43,108 nt of DNA from Thiopontia sp964647745 (GCA_964647745.1 CAZYJG010000002.1:1-43108); one strand, 5' to 3'. Shown: positions 9,174 to 18,412, counted from the first letter of the stretch. Made by a program: numbers and translations. Notes: a model not told the origin generated them from the sequence alone.

Positions 9174-11093
9174 TCAGACGAGTTGCAATCCGAGGACTCC
9201 CTCCATCTTTTCGGCAGTCTCCGATTTTCCGGTTCGGCTGTCACCCACCAGGGCAACTGTAATGCTCACCTCATCCGGGCTGCTATCGGAACGGTCCCGT
9301 TTCTCAACTGCGAGATCCTTGATCAGGTCAATCAGATCCTCAGCGAGGCGGGTAGGAGCCAGCTGCTCCACCTCGTCACGATCATGGTAGCCGCAGCGGG
9401 TCAGATCCTCATCACTGTTATCCTTGTAGACCCCTGCCATCAGCTGACTGAAGGCGACACCGAGGCGAAGCTCCTTGTGCTCAACCAGCTCCTTTGCGGC
9501 CGTGATGAACTGCGCCTCATTAAGCAGGTACTGCTCATAGAGATCGGGGTGGAGAGGCACCCCATCGGCATCACGCAGCGTTGGGAACGGGTTGGCCCAG
9601 TAGCTGCTCTCCTTCGATCCACGATGGGTATGGGTACTGCCGGCAGCAACACGCTCACCCAGACGGAACTGTTCAATCGCCGTATCCACGCTCATATCGG
9701 CATCGATCGTGTAGGCGCCCTGCTCAACCAGTTCGAAGTTGTTCATGTAGAGCAGTACATCCAGGGGATCCCCATTCATCACCTCAATATCCTCGGTAAC
9801 GGGGACAATCTGCCGCGCATTGGAGCCGGTATCCTTGTTGTAGCCGACCTCGCGCCCCACCATCAGGAGTTTGGCCTGCTCGCTGAAGCCATCCAGACAG
9901 GCAAAGGCACCCGTCTCGGTACCATAGAATATCGGCCTGACCTGGTCATCACTCCCCTTCTGCAGAACAACGCGTCCCATATCATCCGCCTTGATCAGCA
10001 TCTCGGCAATATAGGGGCTCTTCTCCTCGTCAAAACGGACGATGTAGCGGGTACATCCACAGTGCAGCGGCAGCTCCCCCTTGCGGATTGCCAGTACATT
10101 GTGGAGGGTCAGAATCGGTTTCTTGCAGTAGCCGAAATATTTCAGCTCGTCACGGTCAGGCACCAGCCCAACCAGCAGCTGGTTCTCCTTGTCCCAGAAG
10201 TAGCCGATATCCTTCGGATCGGCCTCAGGGTCACCAAAGATAAAGACACCATCGGGGCGACGATTCTCCTGGATGTCGGTCACACTGGCGAAGGGGAAGA
10301 GGTTGAGCAGTCCAGGCTCCATCTCTACACTGCCTCTGGACTTGTGCAGATAGGCCACAATCAGCCAGGCACCAACCTGCAACGGGACCGAGACCCAGTT
10401 CTCCGGATCAAAGGTATCGAGGTTCAGCGGGTTATGGTCCAGTTCAAAGAAGGGTTCCACACGCTTGTTGGCGGGTGTCGAGTAGTCCACACCGGTACGG
10501 ATATCAGCGGCAACGGTCAGTGGCACATGAGAGAGCGGAACATAGTCAACCGGAAGATTGAAGTAGTGGCCGGAGATCTCGCCGGCTGTTACGTTGGGAG
10601 AGGCATCCAGTCCATGGGTTCTGCGTACCCCCTTCTCCATATCCACCTTGCGCAGCAGTCTTCTCCGGGTCTGGAGAATCAGCTCCGAGAGTGATGTCGC
10701 CTTCTCGGTCACCTTGTCCTTTACGGAATCGGGTGTCTCCAGTCCGGTGGCAACCACGTCATTCTGCAGGCGTACCAGCCGGGAGTAACTCTTGGAGCGA
10801 AAGTGGTGAAAGGCACCATCGACAAATCGGACCAGATTGCGCGTATGCTCCATCTCCTCTGCCGGGATCTCCTCCTGATCGAGAATATTGAGGATGTCGC
10901 GTGCGCAGACCCCCTTGATGAAGTCTACCTTGTGAATCGCCTCATTCTGGCGACGTTCATCGCGTTGATCCAGGTCCTGGATAAACTCGTTTTTGTAAAT
11001 CTTCAGGTAACGAGAGAAAGGCAGGCTTTTGATCAGCTGCTCGGGGGTGTTGCATCCTTCACGAATTTCTAGAATCTGCTCCATTTGATCCAT
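9174..11093 (-). CDS. Large protein of unknown function ending in a P-loop (HPr-kinase/PEPCK-like motif)
   Basis: 639 residues; I do not recognise the family with certainty. It is soluble and acidic, with no signal peptide or membrane segment. The N-terminal 170 residues look helical and charged; the middle holds a Cys-containing LPLHCGCTRYIV segment and a WANPFP segment. A textbook Walker A motif, GDSRTGKSE (617-625), sits only 15 residues from the stop, whereas P-loops normally open a nucleotide domain. The motif resembles the GxSGxGKSE of HPr kinase and the PEPCK superfamily. The frame closes cleanly and no continuation exists in the other frames, since DUF255 follows at once. The length resembles the uncharacterised DUF4914 proteins (about 630 residues), but I cannot confirm that. 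It may be a circularly permuted or truncated PEPCK-like enzyme. Confidence 0.75.
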   Translation of the reverse strand: MDQMEQILEIREGCNTPEQLIKSLPFSRYLKIYKNEFIQDLDQRDERRQNEAIHKVDFIKGVCARDILNILDQEEIPAEEMEHTRNLVRFVDGAFHHFRSKSYSRLVRLQNDVVATGLETPDSVKDKVTEKATSLSELILQTRRRLLRKVDMEKGVRRTHGLDASPNVTAGEISGHYFNLPVDYVPLSHVPLTVAADIRTGVDYSTPANKRVEPFFELDHNPLNLDTFDPENWVSVPLQVGAWLIVAYLHKSRGSVEMEPGLLNLFPFASVTDIQENRRPDGVFIFGDPEADPKDIGYFWDKENQLLVGLVPDRDELKYFGYCKKPILTLHNVLAIRKGELPLHCGCTRYIVRFDEEKSPYIAEMLIKADDMGRVVLQKGSDDQVRPIFYGTETGAFACLDGFSEQAKLLMVGREVGYNKDTGSNARQIVPVTEDIEVMNGDPLDVLLYMNNFELVEQGAYTIDADMSVDTAIEQFRLGERVAAGSTHTHRGSKESSYWANPFPTLRDADGVPLHPDLYEQYLLNEAQFITAAKELVEHKELRLGVAFSQLMAGVYKDNSDEDLTRCGYHDRDEVEQLAPTRLAEDLIDLIKDLAVEKRDRSDSSPDEVSITVALVGDSRTGKSETAEKMEGVLGLQLV

Positions 11094-11180
11094 CCACTGC
11101 TAAAAAAGGAGCTGAATTCTACCATAGATAAGCATGGAAGATGGGGGTTGAGAGACTGGAGGAACAGTGGTCAAGCTCCT

Positions 11181-11295
11181 TCCAAATGTCTTGGCTCTCC
11201 TGTCTGCGACACGTTCAAGCACTTCCCTGTATCACTCGGCTGTGGGCCTCCCTGCTCACAGACAGCCGCAGATCAGGAGAGCCAGGACATTTGGA
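11181..11295 (-). repeat. 115-bp structured REP/MITE-like repeat, copy 1
   Basis: The ends form a long imperfect inverted repeat: TCCAAATGTCTTGGCTCTCC at 11181-11200 pairs with CAGGAGAGCCAGGACATTT ending in GGA at 11295. An inner hairpin (CTGTGGGC / GCTCACAG) lies inside. Reverse-complemented, it aligns almost without gaps to a second copy at 25128-25243, at roughly 80% identity by eye. It lies between the promoter side of the terminal-P-loop gene and the stop of the RND gene. It encodes no transposase. A non-autonomous mobile element or a transcription-terminating REP-like element are both possible. Confidence 0.8.
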
Positions 11296-11319
11296 GACCA
11301 TTGATGACTCACTGTCTCA

Positions 11320-14300
11320 TTAGCCTCGACCACGGACCGACTCATGCAGCGAAAGCAGTGTCGGGACGAAGAGCAGGACCAGAAAGGTGGAGACGGCAAG
11401 CCCAAAGGAGATCGAGATCGCCATTGGAATCAGATATTGTGCCTGCAGGGAGCGCTCAAACAGCAGTGGAAGCAACCCGGCGATTGTGGTCAGTGAGGTA
11501 AGGAGTACCGCCCTGAGACGCTGCCCAGCAGCCTCTACGATCGCCTCACGGGTCTCCATCCCCTGGTCACGCAGCTTCTGGAAAAATGTGACCAGGATAA
11601 TGGAGTCATTGACCACGATTCCGGCAAGGGCAAAGAGCCCAAATAGCGACAGCAGGGTGATATCCACCCCCATCACCCAGTGGCCAAGAAAGGCACCGAT
11701 CACCCCAAAGGGTATGGTTGCCATCACCACCAGTGGCCAGCCGTAGGAGGAGAAGACCCAGGCAAGGACAATGTAGATCAGCATCAGCGCCAGGAGTCCG
11801 CCCTGCCTCATGTCGCTCATGGTCTCACGCTCATCGGCATTTTTTCCCTCAAAACTGTATTGAACCGGATATTTGCGGGTAATTTTCGGCAGCACCCTCT
11901 CCTCCAGTTGTGCCAGCAGATTGGCAACGTTGAGACGTTCCGTATCCACATCGGCCATGATATTGACCGCCAGCTCACCATCACTGTGGCGCACAACCTC
12001 GAATCCACGCTGTGGCTGAAACTCTACCAGATTGACCAGGGGGATGGGCTCGCCCGAGCTGGAGATAAACATGAAGTGGTGCAGGGATGACATCTTCTTG
12101 CGCTCGCCATCGGGCAGCAGAATCCTCACCTCAAGCTCCTCGTCCCCCTCGTTGTAGATCTGAATCCTGTTGCCATCAAAGGCCGCATGCAGCTGGGTAC
12201 CGATCTCCTGCAGGGAGAGGCCACGCTGATGTCCCTCGGCACTGAGGGAGAAGATGATCTGCTCCTTTCCGTAGGGCATGTCATCCTCTACCGCAACCAC
12301 GCCATCCATTGAGCGCAGTGCATCCATAATCTCGTTGGAGGCGGACTTGATCTCACCCATCTGCTCCCCGGCACCGGTGAGTCGAATCTCGATATCCTTT
12401 CCCGATGGCCCATGCTTGCGCTTCTCGATGGAGAGTGTCTCCAGCCCGGGAGCATGTGGGGTGATTCGCTTCCAGCTGGTGATGAAATCCTGAACCCTCA
12501 GGGTACGATTCTCGGCCGGAATCAGCTCAATGATCATCGACCCAAACTGCTCTCCCGATCTTCGGGTACCGGCACCACGTGATCCGGAGATCCCCCGACG
12601 TGACTCAACGGCGGCCAGCAGCCCACCCCCCAGCTCTTGCTCGGTCTGGTAGAGGCTCTGCTCCAGCTGTTTCATGTAGCGGTCCACCTCATCTCCCGGG
12701 GTGCCGGATACAAAGTCGACATTGGCATAGAAGATATTGCCCTCCGGTGCCGGAAAGAAGCTGAATGAGAGTCGACCGCCAACCACAAGCCCTATGGTCA
12801 GGATCAGCAGACCAACCGTTGTACTGATCACAATCCCGCGGTGGTAGAGTGCCCAGCGCACCAGGGGCTGAAAAAGGTGCGCTCTGAAGTGGTTGAAGCG
12901 GCTGTCCAGCGCACTTCGCATCCTGCCTGCGGATCGGTGCTGTGCGGTTGGCAACAATGCAGAGGCGCGACTGAAGGTGTGTTGCAGATGACCCGGAAGC
13001 ACAAGGAAACACTCAATCAGCGAGGCGATCAGAACGCAGATAATAATGATTGGGATGTCGATCAGGATCTTGCCCATCTGTCCACCGATCAGCATCAGAG
13101 GGAGAAAGGCGGCAATGGTGGTCAGTGAGGAGGAGAGTACCGGATAGAACATCCTCCTGGCCCCACCTACTGCAGCATTGAGTGCCCCCTCCCCCCCCTG
13201 ATAGTGGGTCAATGCATCCTCCCCGACCACGATCGCATCATCGACAATAATGCCGAGCGCCATGATCAGGGCAAAGAGGCTGACCATGTTGACGGAGCCC
13301 CCAATGGCATAGAGGATTGCCAGTGTGGCCAGGAAGGAGGTCGGGATCCCGACAGCCACCCAGAATGCAACGCGCCCATTGAGAAAGAGAAAGAGGATAC
13401 CAACAACCAGCAGCAGACCCCCCGCACCGTTGTGAATCAGCAGGGTCAGTCGCTCCCTGATCAGCGACCAGCTCTCATCAAAACGGTGGATCTCAACCCC
13501 CGGCGGCAGGGTCTCCCTGGTGACCTCATCCATCCACTCAATCATGATCTCTGCCGACTTCAGTGAGTCTGCCTGCTCGGCGCGCATCAGCCGCATCTCG
13601 ACTGCCGGAACACCGTGAAAGTAGAGGTGCGATTCCCCCTTCTGTTCACGACGCTCAATCACGGCAATCGAGCCCAGGGGGATGGACTCCCTCCCCTCCC
13701 GTCCCTGAAAGGTGAGTGCCGAGAACTGCTGCTCTCCACGGAGTTGTCCCGGCGATCGAAGCTGACGGCTGTTGTCCGCCTCACCAACCAGGCCGGCAGG
13801 ATCATTGCGGCTCATCTTCTGGATCTGGCTGCCAATCTGTTCATGGGAGAGCCCCAGATCTACCACAGCCTCCATCGGGACCTGGATTGCAATTTCGGTA
13901 TCGGGCAGCCCATTGATATAGATCTTTGCGATCCCGCGCCGCAACAACTCTCGCTGATAGCCATGGATCAGGGATCGAATCTCCTCGATGCCGTTCTGCG
14001 AGGAGACCACAACCCGGGCGATGGGGTCATGGCGAACGGATCTGGAGATCTTTGGGGGCTCGGAATCTGCCGGCAGGGATCGGACGCTGCCCACCTGCTC
14101 CTTGACCCGTTCGGTAGCCCACTGCATATCGCTGGCATCATCAAACTCCAGAGAGATGGAGGCGATCCCCTCAGCGCTGGTAGAGGTCATCAGATCAACC
14201 CCATCAACCTGTCGGAGCTCCTGCTCCAGTGGTACGGTAATTGAGGCGGACACATCCTCTGCCGAGGCTCCGGGCCACTCGACGCGAACCGTAACCATCT

Positions 14301-14433
14301 CCACAGAAAATGTTGGGAAGAACTGGCGGTTCATATGGGAGACGCCCCAGATACCGGCCAGGATCATGATCAGCATCAGCAGATTTGCCGCAACCCCGTG
14401 TCGGGCAAAACGGCTGATCAGATCACTGCTCAT
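11320..14433 (-). CDS. RND-family efflux transporter permease (AcrB/MexF-like superfamily)
   Basis: 1037 residues, the usual size for a resistance-nodulation-division inner-membrane pump. It starts with a single membrane segment (NLLMLIMILAGIWGV), then a periplasmic loop beginning FPTFSVEMVTVRVEWPGAS, a cluster of membrane helices including GIIVDDAIVVGEDAL (the helix-4 proton-relay acidic pair), then the duplicated second half with its own helix cluster (ALAGIVVNDSIILV). It should use the proton gradient to drive export through a periplasmic adaptor and an outer-membrane channel. The adaptor is the overlapping upstream gene (11-bp overlap); no TolC-type channel gene lies nearby. The substrate cannot be predicted, and the protein belongs to the less-studied AcrB-like group rather than the classical multidrug branch. 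Confidence 0.93.
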   Translation of the reverse strand: MSSDLISRFARHGVAANLLMLIMILAGIWGVSHMNRQFFPTFSVEMVTVRVEWPGASAEDVSASITVPLEQELRQVDGVDLMTSTSAEGIASISLEFDDASDMQWATERVKEQVGSVRSLPADSEPPKISRSVRHDPIARVVVSSQNGIEEIRSLIHGYQRELLRRGIAKIYINGLPDTEIAIQVPMEAVVDLGLSHEQIGSQIQKMSRNDPAGLVGEADNSRQLRSPGQLRGEQQFSALTFQGREGRESIPLGSIAVIERREQKGESHLYFHGVPAVEMRLMRAEQADSLKSAEIMIEWMDEVTRETLPPGVEIHRFDESWSLIRERLTLLIHNGAGGLLLVVGILFLFLNGRVAFWVAVGIPTSFLATLAILYAIGGSVNMVSLFALIMALGIIVDDAIVVGEDALTHYQGGEGALNAAVGGARRMFYPVLSSSLTTIAAFLPLMLIGGQMGKILIDIPIIIICVLIASLIECFLVLPGHLQHTFSRASALLPTAQHRSAGRMRSALDSRFNHFRAHLFQPLVRWALYHRGIVISTTVGLLILTIGLVVGGRLSFSFFPAPEGNIFYANVDFVSGTPGDEVDRYMKQLEQSLYQTEQELGGGLLAAVESRRGISGSRGAGTRRSGEQFGSMIIELIPAENRTLRVQDFITSWKRITPHAPGLETLSIEKRKHGPSGKDIEIRLTGAGEQMGEIKSASNEIMDALRSMDGVVAVEDDMPYGKEQIIFSLSAEGHQRGLSLQEIGTQLHAAFDGNRIQIYNEGDEELEVRILLPDGERKKMSSLHHFMFISSSGEPIPLVNLVEFQPQRGFEVVRHSDGELAVNIMADVDTERLNVANLLAQLEERVLPKITRKYPVQYSFEGKNADERETMSDMRQGGLLALMLIYIVLAWVFSSYGWPLVVMATIPFGVIGAFLGHWVMGVDITLLSLFGLFALAGIVVNDSIILVTFFQKLRDQGMETREAIVEAAGQRLRAVLLTSLTTIAGLLPLLFERSLQAQYLIPMAISISFGLAVSTFLVLLFVPTLLSLHESVRGRG

Positions 14434-15664
14434 ACTCTACCTTGAGCCCCTTCATTGCATCAGGTAGATGGGTGGTTACAATCCTCTCTCCGGCAGTCAG
14501 CAGGGGGCTCTGGACAACAACCAGTGATTGATCGCCATCACCACCCCCCCACCCCAACATGGAGACTGTAAGTGGGTCGAGTCTCCCGTTGCTGTCAATA
14601 CGGTAGATTCTGTTGTTTTCATAAAGTGCCTCGTAAGGCAGCACCACACTCCCTGCAACACCAGGCATGGTGACGGAAAACTGCAGTGCCCTGCCTGGGG
14701 GAAGGGGGGAAGAGGCCTCGGTAACAACAAAGATCCCGTCAATCCCGCCCACCTCGTCGACACGCCCGGAGAGCAGACGCTCCAGCCTTGCCTGGAGTGG
14801 CACGCCATCCACGGCCCCCCTCATGAGAATATCCTCTCCACGGCTGAGGCCACTGCGGATCAACTGTATGGATGTTCTTGGGAGTTGTGCCCGAATCTCG
14901 ATTGAGTCCGGATCATAGAGTGAGGCCACAATATCTCCTGCACGCACCCGTTCACCCGGGGCAACAGGAATTTGCTGAACAACCGCTCGGTAAGGTGCAT
15001 GAAGGTTCGCCTTCTGGAGATCCAGCCTGGTCTGGGCAAGCAGTGTTCGGGTCTGTTCCCGTTGTGCCTCAAGGCGACGTTTCTGTGGCAGAAAGGCATC
15101 AATCTGCTGTTGTCGCTCGGTGACCCGAATCAGCTGCTCCTCAACCTTTTGCAGTGCCTGATCAGCAGCAGACTCTGAAACCATGCTCCCTCTCTTGAGG
15201 CGGCGGATGCGTTCCAGCTCCCCCTTCCTCAACTGAAGAAGCTGCTGCTCCCCGAGCAGTGCCTGCTGGTTGGAGCGATATTTAATCTCCTCCAGCTCAA
15301 TCTGGGCGTTGATCTCATCAATCTCGGCCTGACGCTGTTGCACCAGAAGCAGGCTCTCCCTTGGGTCCAGTTCAACAAGCAGGGTCCCCTCGTCAACCAG
15401 CTCCCCTTCATGAACCGGGACAGTCGTAACCTCGGCGGTCAGTGTCGATCTGATCTCGCTGAATGTTGCGGCCTCGGTAACGCCATAGAGTGTCAGTTGA
15501 GGTCGATTGAGATCCGGAGTGGCAATAATGGAGCCCACACGCCAGACAACCTCATCGGACTGGATAAGAGGCGGACTCTCTCGGGACATTTTCAGCGCAA
15601 TAAACCCCGATATAGAGAGCGCCAATATCAACAGAGGTGCAAGAAAGCGGAGAATCTTTTTCAT
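14423..15664 (-). CDS. RND efflux periplasmic adaptor subunit (HlyD/MFP family)
   Basis: 413 residues. It begins with a membrane anchor (ILRFLAPLLILALSISGFIAL) and continues with the first lipoyl half (about 75-115, ending LVELDPRESLLLVQQ), a long alpha-helical coiled-coil hairpin rich in Gln, Glu and Leu (about 115-215), the second lipoyl half with LHAPYRAVVQQIPVAPGE, then beta-barrel and membrane-proximal domains. It connects the RND pump to an outer-membrane channel in the periplasm. Its 3' end overlaps the permease start, so the two are almost certainly co-translated. The T-rich terminator of the upstream H-NS-like gene lies 57 bp before its start, making this the head of a two-gene operon. 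Confidence 0.92.
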   Translation of the reverse strand: MKKILRFLAPLLILALSISGFIALKMSRESPPLIQSDEVVWRVGSIIATPDLNRPQLTLYGVTEAATFSEIRSTLTAEVTTVPVHEGELVDEGTLLVELDPRESLLLVQQRQAEIDEINAQIELEEIKYRSNQQALLGEQQLLQLRKGELERIRRLKRGSMVSESAADQALQKVEEQLIRVTERQQQIDAFLPQKRRLEAQREQTRTLLAQTRLDLQKANLHAPYRAVVQQIPVAPGERVRAGDIVASLYDPDSIEIRAQLPRTSIQLIRSGLSRGEDILMRGAVDGVPLQARLERLLSGRVDEVGGIDGIFVVTEASSPLPPGRALQFSVTMPGVAGSVVLPYEALYENNRIYRIDSNGRLDPLTVSMLGWGGGDGDQSLVVVQSPLLTAGERIVTTHLPDAMKGLKVEYEQ

Positions 15665-15720
15665 ATCCCTGGTTTGCTGGTTAATTCACAGGTTACTTTA
15701 CCACCAAATGGAACACCCAC

Positions 15721-15753
15721 AAAAAAGGCCTGTTGATATAACAGGCCTTTTTC
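15721..15753 (-). terminator. Rho-independent terminator of the H-NS-like gene
   Basis: On the minus strand AAAAGGCCTGTT and AACAGGCCTTTT form a 12-bp stem around ATATC, ending in a T-run. It begins about 30 bp after the H-NS-like stop. Because the stem is flanked by A on one side and T on the other, it could work in both directions. Confidence 0.9.
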
Positions 15754-15781
15754 GGATGATGGTGAACCAGTTACTGGTTCG

Positions 15782-16150
15782 TTACTGGTTCTCAATTCTC
15801 AGCTTGTCGCGTCCACCATGCTTCTTCTCTGCTGCCACTACCCATTTTGGTGAACGGCCACGACCGGTCCAGGTCTCCTTGGGATTATCCGGGTTACAGT
15901 ACACAGGCTTGACCTTGGCACGCTTGGTTGCCGGTCTTCCTCGCCCTTTCCCCTTTGTGGATGCGGCAAGTTTCTTGACGGTTGCTGCCCCATACTTCTT
16001 GGCAAGTGCCGCCAGTTCTTTCTCAACCTTGGCCTCTGCACTGTTCTCTTGCTTTCTGCGATCAGACTCTGCAGTGAGCTTTTTCAGCTCAGCGGTTGTC
16101 TTCTTGATGGCTGTTGCAAGTCTGGCATCAGTCATTTTCTTCAGGTTCAT
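15782..16150 (-). CDS. H-NS histone-family nucleoid-associated protein
   Basis: 122 residues, the usual size for H-NS-family proteins. The N-terminal half is a charged helical, coiled-coil-like oligomerisation region (about 3-60). The C-terminal DNA-binding domain has YCNPDNPKETWTGRGRSPKW (84-103), containing the family core TGRGRSPKW that enters the minor groove of AT-rich DNA. The linker also carries KGKGRGRPA (66-74) with an RGRP core like a eukaryote-type AT-hook, so two minor-groove elements stand side by side. Such proteins silence AT-rich, often acquired, DNA. It is monocistronic: its own candidate promoter lies at 16247-16275 and a terminator at 15721-15753. Cell-wide partners cannot be deduced. 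Confidence 0.92.
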   Translation of the reverse strand: MNLKKMTDARLATAIKKTTAELKKLTAESDRRKQENSAEAKVEKELAALAKKYGAATVKKLAASTKGKGRGRPATKRAKVKPVYCNPDNPKETWTGRGRSPKWVVAAEKKHGGRDKLRIENQ

Positions 16151-16246
16151 ATATTGCTCTCTTGTTCTCTAATCAATGAATATTATCTTTGCTGTTCCAA
16201 CATTATCTCTCTTCTATCGCCATTGATAATCCTGAAATCGGTACTT

Positions 16247-16275
16247 AATATAATACGGCAATCAGAAAAAAACAA
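16247..16275 (-). promoter_or_regulatory. Candidate sigma-70 promoter of the H-NS-like gene
   Basis: On the minus strand TTGTTT (16275-16270) and TATATT (16252-16247) are separated by 17 bp, in the AT-rich gap after relA. The predicted transcript would carry a leader of about 90 nt. The local AT richness also suits autoregulation by H-NS-type binding, which is inference. Confidence 0.5.
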
Positions 16276-16282
16276 ATTTTTT

Positions 16283-18409
16283 TTATTTTCTTACAGCAGA
16301 TATAATATTCTTCATCCTGAGCAGTTGATCCAGTATTTTTCCAATATTGAACGCTCTATTCAGTTCAACCTTCAGATCAATAAGTGCAATATGGATTTCC
16401 CGGTCGGTTGAGGTGTTTATGGAGTCAATATTGGCAGACTCATTCCGGAACAGTGTTGTAATATCACTCAAGAGGCCGGGACGATCATAGGCCCTGATTG
16501 AGATATTATATTGATCTTTTTCATCCTCAACTGCCCCCCAGGAGACCTCAATAACCCGATCCGACTCAGTCTCAATCAGATGTAGCGCATTGGGGCACGC
16601 CTCATTGTGGATCGTCACCCCCCGCCCCCGGGTAATAAACCCAATGATCGGTTCCGGATATTGAGGGTGACAGCAGTTTGCAATGGTGGTCAGCAGCTTT
16701 CCAACGCCACGAATCGATATCTCCCTGTGTTCAGTGTCGCTTTCAACAGCTGCCCTGGGGGTACCCTTTTTTCTTTTGACCGGTGATGTGGTCAGTGATG
16801 AAATCGCACCGGCAATCTGCCCCGAGGTGATATCCCCCTGACCGATTGCGGCATAAAGTGCCTCACTCCCCTTCTGCTCATAGCGCTGCACCAGCTTTTC
16901 CAGTGGAAGATCGGGCGAGCCTGCCCGCATCATCTCACGCTCAAGAATGGCCCTTCCGGCAACCACATTCTCCTCAAAATCCTGCTTTCTGAACCACTGT
17001 CGAACCCGGTAGCGGGCACGCGAGGTGTGTAGATAGCCAAGATTGGGGTTCATCCAGTCTCTGGTGGGAGCCCCCTCCTTGACCGTCAGAATCTCAATGC
17101 GTTGCCCCGACTGCAGGGGTTGATTCAGCGGGGCAATCTTCCCATCCACCTTGGCCCCCCTTGTTCTGTGGCCCAGTCCACTGTGGATGGCATAGGCAAA
17201 ATCGAGTGCAGTACTCCCCTCTGGCAGCTCGACCACCTCCCCCTCAGGTGTCAGCACATAGATATGCTCCTCCACCATCTCGTCCCTGAACTGCCGAGCC
17301 ATCTCCTCCTGTTCAGTAAGTTCATCCTTCCATTCAAGAAGCTGACGCAACCAATTGATCTTCCTTTCAAATCCTGGGTCATAACGAGTCCCCTCCTTAT
17401 ACCTCCAGTGGGCCGCAATGCCCAGCTCGGCAGCATCATGCATCTCATGGGTGCGGATCTGTATCTCCAGCACACGCCCCTCCGGCCCATGAACAGCGGT
17501 ATGAATTGAGCGATAGTTGTTTCCCTTGGGGCTGGCAATGTAATCATCGAACTCTCTGGGTATATGTGACCAGAGGCCATGTACGACCCCGAGGGCTGCA
17601 TAACAGTCCGAGACAGAATCTACCAGGATACGTACAGCATGCAGATCATAGAGCGAACCAACCGCAACCTGTTTCCGCTGCATCTTCTTCCAGATGCTAT
17701 AGAGGTGCTTGGTGCGACCGCTCACCTCACCATTGATTGAGGCCTTCTGCAGCGCCTCCTCGATGGCCCCTATCGAGTATTGAATATAGGCATCCCGCTC
17801 TGCACGCTTCTGGTCAATCTGGCTGGAGAGCCGCTTGTAGGCATCGGGCTCCAGCGCACGAAAGGCGAGATCCTCCAGCTGCCATTTCAGTGCCCCCATC
17901 CCGAGACGGTTGGCAAGTGGTGCAAGAATATTTCGGGTAAGTAGTGCACTTTCTCTCTGCTGCACCTCACCAATCCCCCCCGGGTGGCGCATCAGATAGA
18001 GGTGGTCGGCCAACTTGATCACAACCACACGTACATCCCTTGCCATGGCCAGCAACATCTTGCGCAGGTTCTCATGGTGCCCCTCCTCCTCTCCACTGCT
18101 CCGGTGGAGGTGTGAGTGGAGGGCGGTCATCTCTACCGTACCCTGGACCAGCCCTGCAATGGATCCTCCAACTGCCTCTTCCAGCTGGGAGTCAATGGGC
18201 AGACCAGAGGAGCGGAAATAGCTGTAGAGCATCGCCGCAGCAATCATCTCATGGTCCTGTGGGGCAATCTCCTGAACAGAGAGGGAGACAGTGGTTGCTG
18301 CCTTTAGCGCCCGCTTCTGCTGCTGCTCAGGAAGATGCTCTCTGGCATGGCGCTGGATCCAGAGTGTTACGGTTTCACTGTCTGTAGGGCGTTCCGGTTC
18401 ATGCTCCAT
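16283..18409 (-). CDS. relA: RelA-type (p)ppGpp synthetase
   Basis: 708 residues in the long RelA/SpoT arrangement. The N-terminal hydrolase-like domain (about 1-190) lacks the HDxxED metal motif, reading AAAMLYSYFRS where it should be, so it is probably inactive. The synthetase domain (about 230-350) has EFDDYIASPKGNNYRSIHTA; the EFDD (286-289) is the acidic RelA variant rather than the RFKD of bifunctional SpoT. A TGS domain (HIYVLTPEGEVVELPEGST) follows, then a conserved-cysteine region (ANCCHPQYPEPIIGFI) and a C-terminal ACT domain. It makes (p)ppGpp on ribosomes stalled by uncharged tRNA. It starts 3 bp after the ygiQ stop, so the two are likely cotranscribed; E. coli relA has different neighbours. 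Confidence 0.93.
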   Translation of the reverse strand: MEHEPERPTDSETVTLWIQRHAREHLPEQQQKRALKAATTVSLSVQEIAPQDHEMIAAAMLYSYFRSSGLPIDSQLEEAVGGSIAGLVQGTVEMTALHSHLHRSSGEEEGHHENLRKMLLAMARDVRVVVIKLADHLYLMRHPGGIGEVQQRESALLTRNILAPLANRLGMGALKWQLEDLAFRALEPDAYKRLSSQIDQKRAERDAYIQYSIGAIEEALQKASINGEVSGRTKHLYSIWKKMQRKQVAVGSLYDLHAVRILVDSVSDCYAALGVVHGLWSHIPREFDDYIASPKGNNYRSIHTAVHGPEGRVLEIQIRTHEMHDAAELGIAAHWRYKEGTRYDPGFERKINWLRQLLEWKDELTEQEEMARQFRDEMVEEHIYVLTPEGEVVELPEGSTALDFAYAIHSGLGHRTRGAKVDGKIAPLNQPLQSGQRIEILTVKEGAPTRDWMNPNLGYLHTSRARYRVRQWFRKQDFEENVVAGRAILEREMMRAGSPDLPLEKLVQRYEQKGSEALYAAIGQGDITSGQIAGAISSLTTSPVKRKKGTPRAAVESDTEHREISIRGVGKLLTTIANCCHPQYPEPIIGFITRGRGVTIHNEACPNALHLIETESDRVIEVSWGAVEDEKDQYNISIRAYDRPGLLSDITTLFRNESANIDSINTSTDREIHIALIDLKVELNRAFNIGKILDQLLRMKNIISAVRK

Positions 18410-18412
18410 GGT

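Noticed and set aside
9153..10694. 513-codon plus-strand frame opposite the terminal-P-loop gene
   Set aside because: It is antisense to a gene with normal codon use, contains no recognisable domain, and reads as a shadow frame of GC-rich coding DNA.
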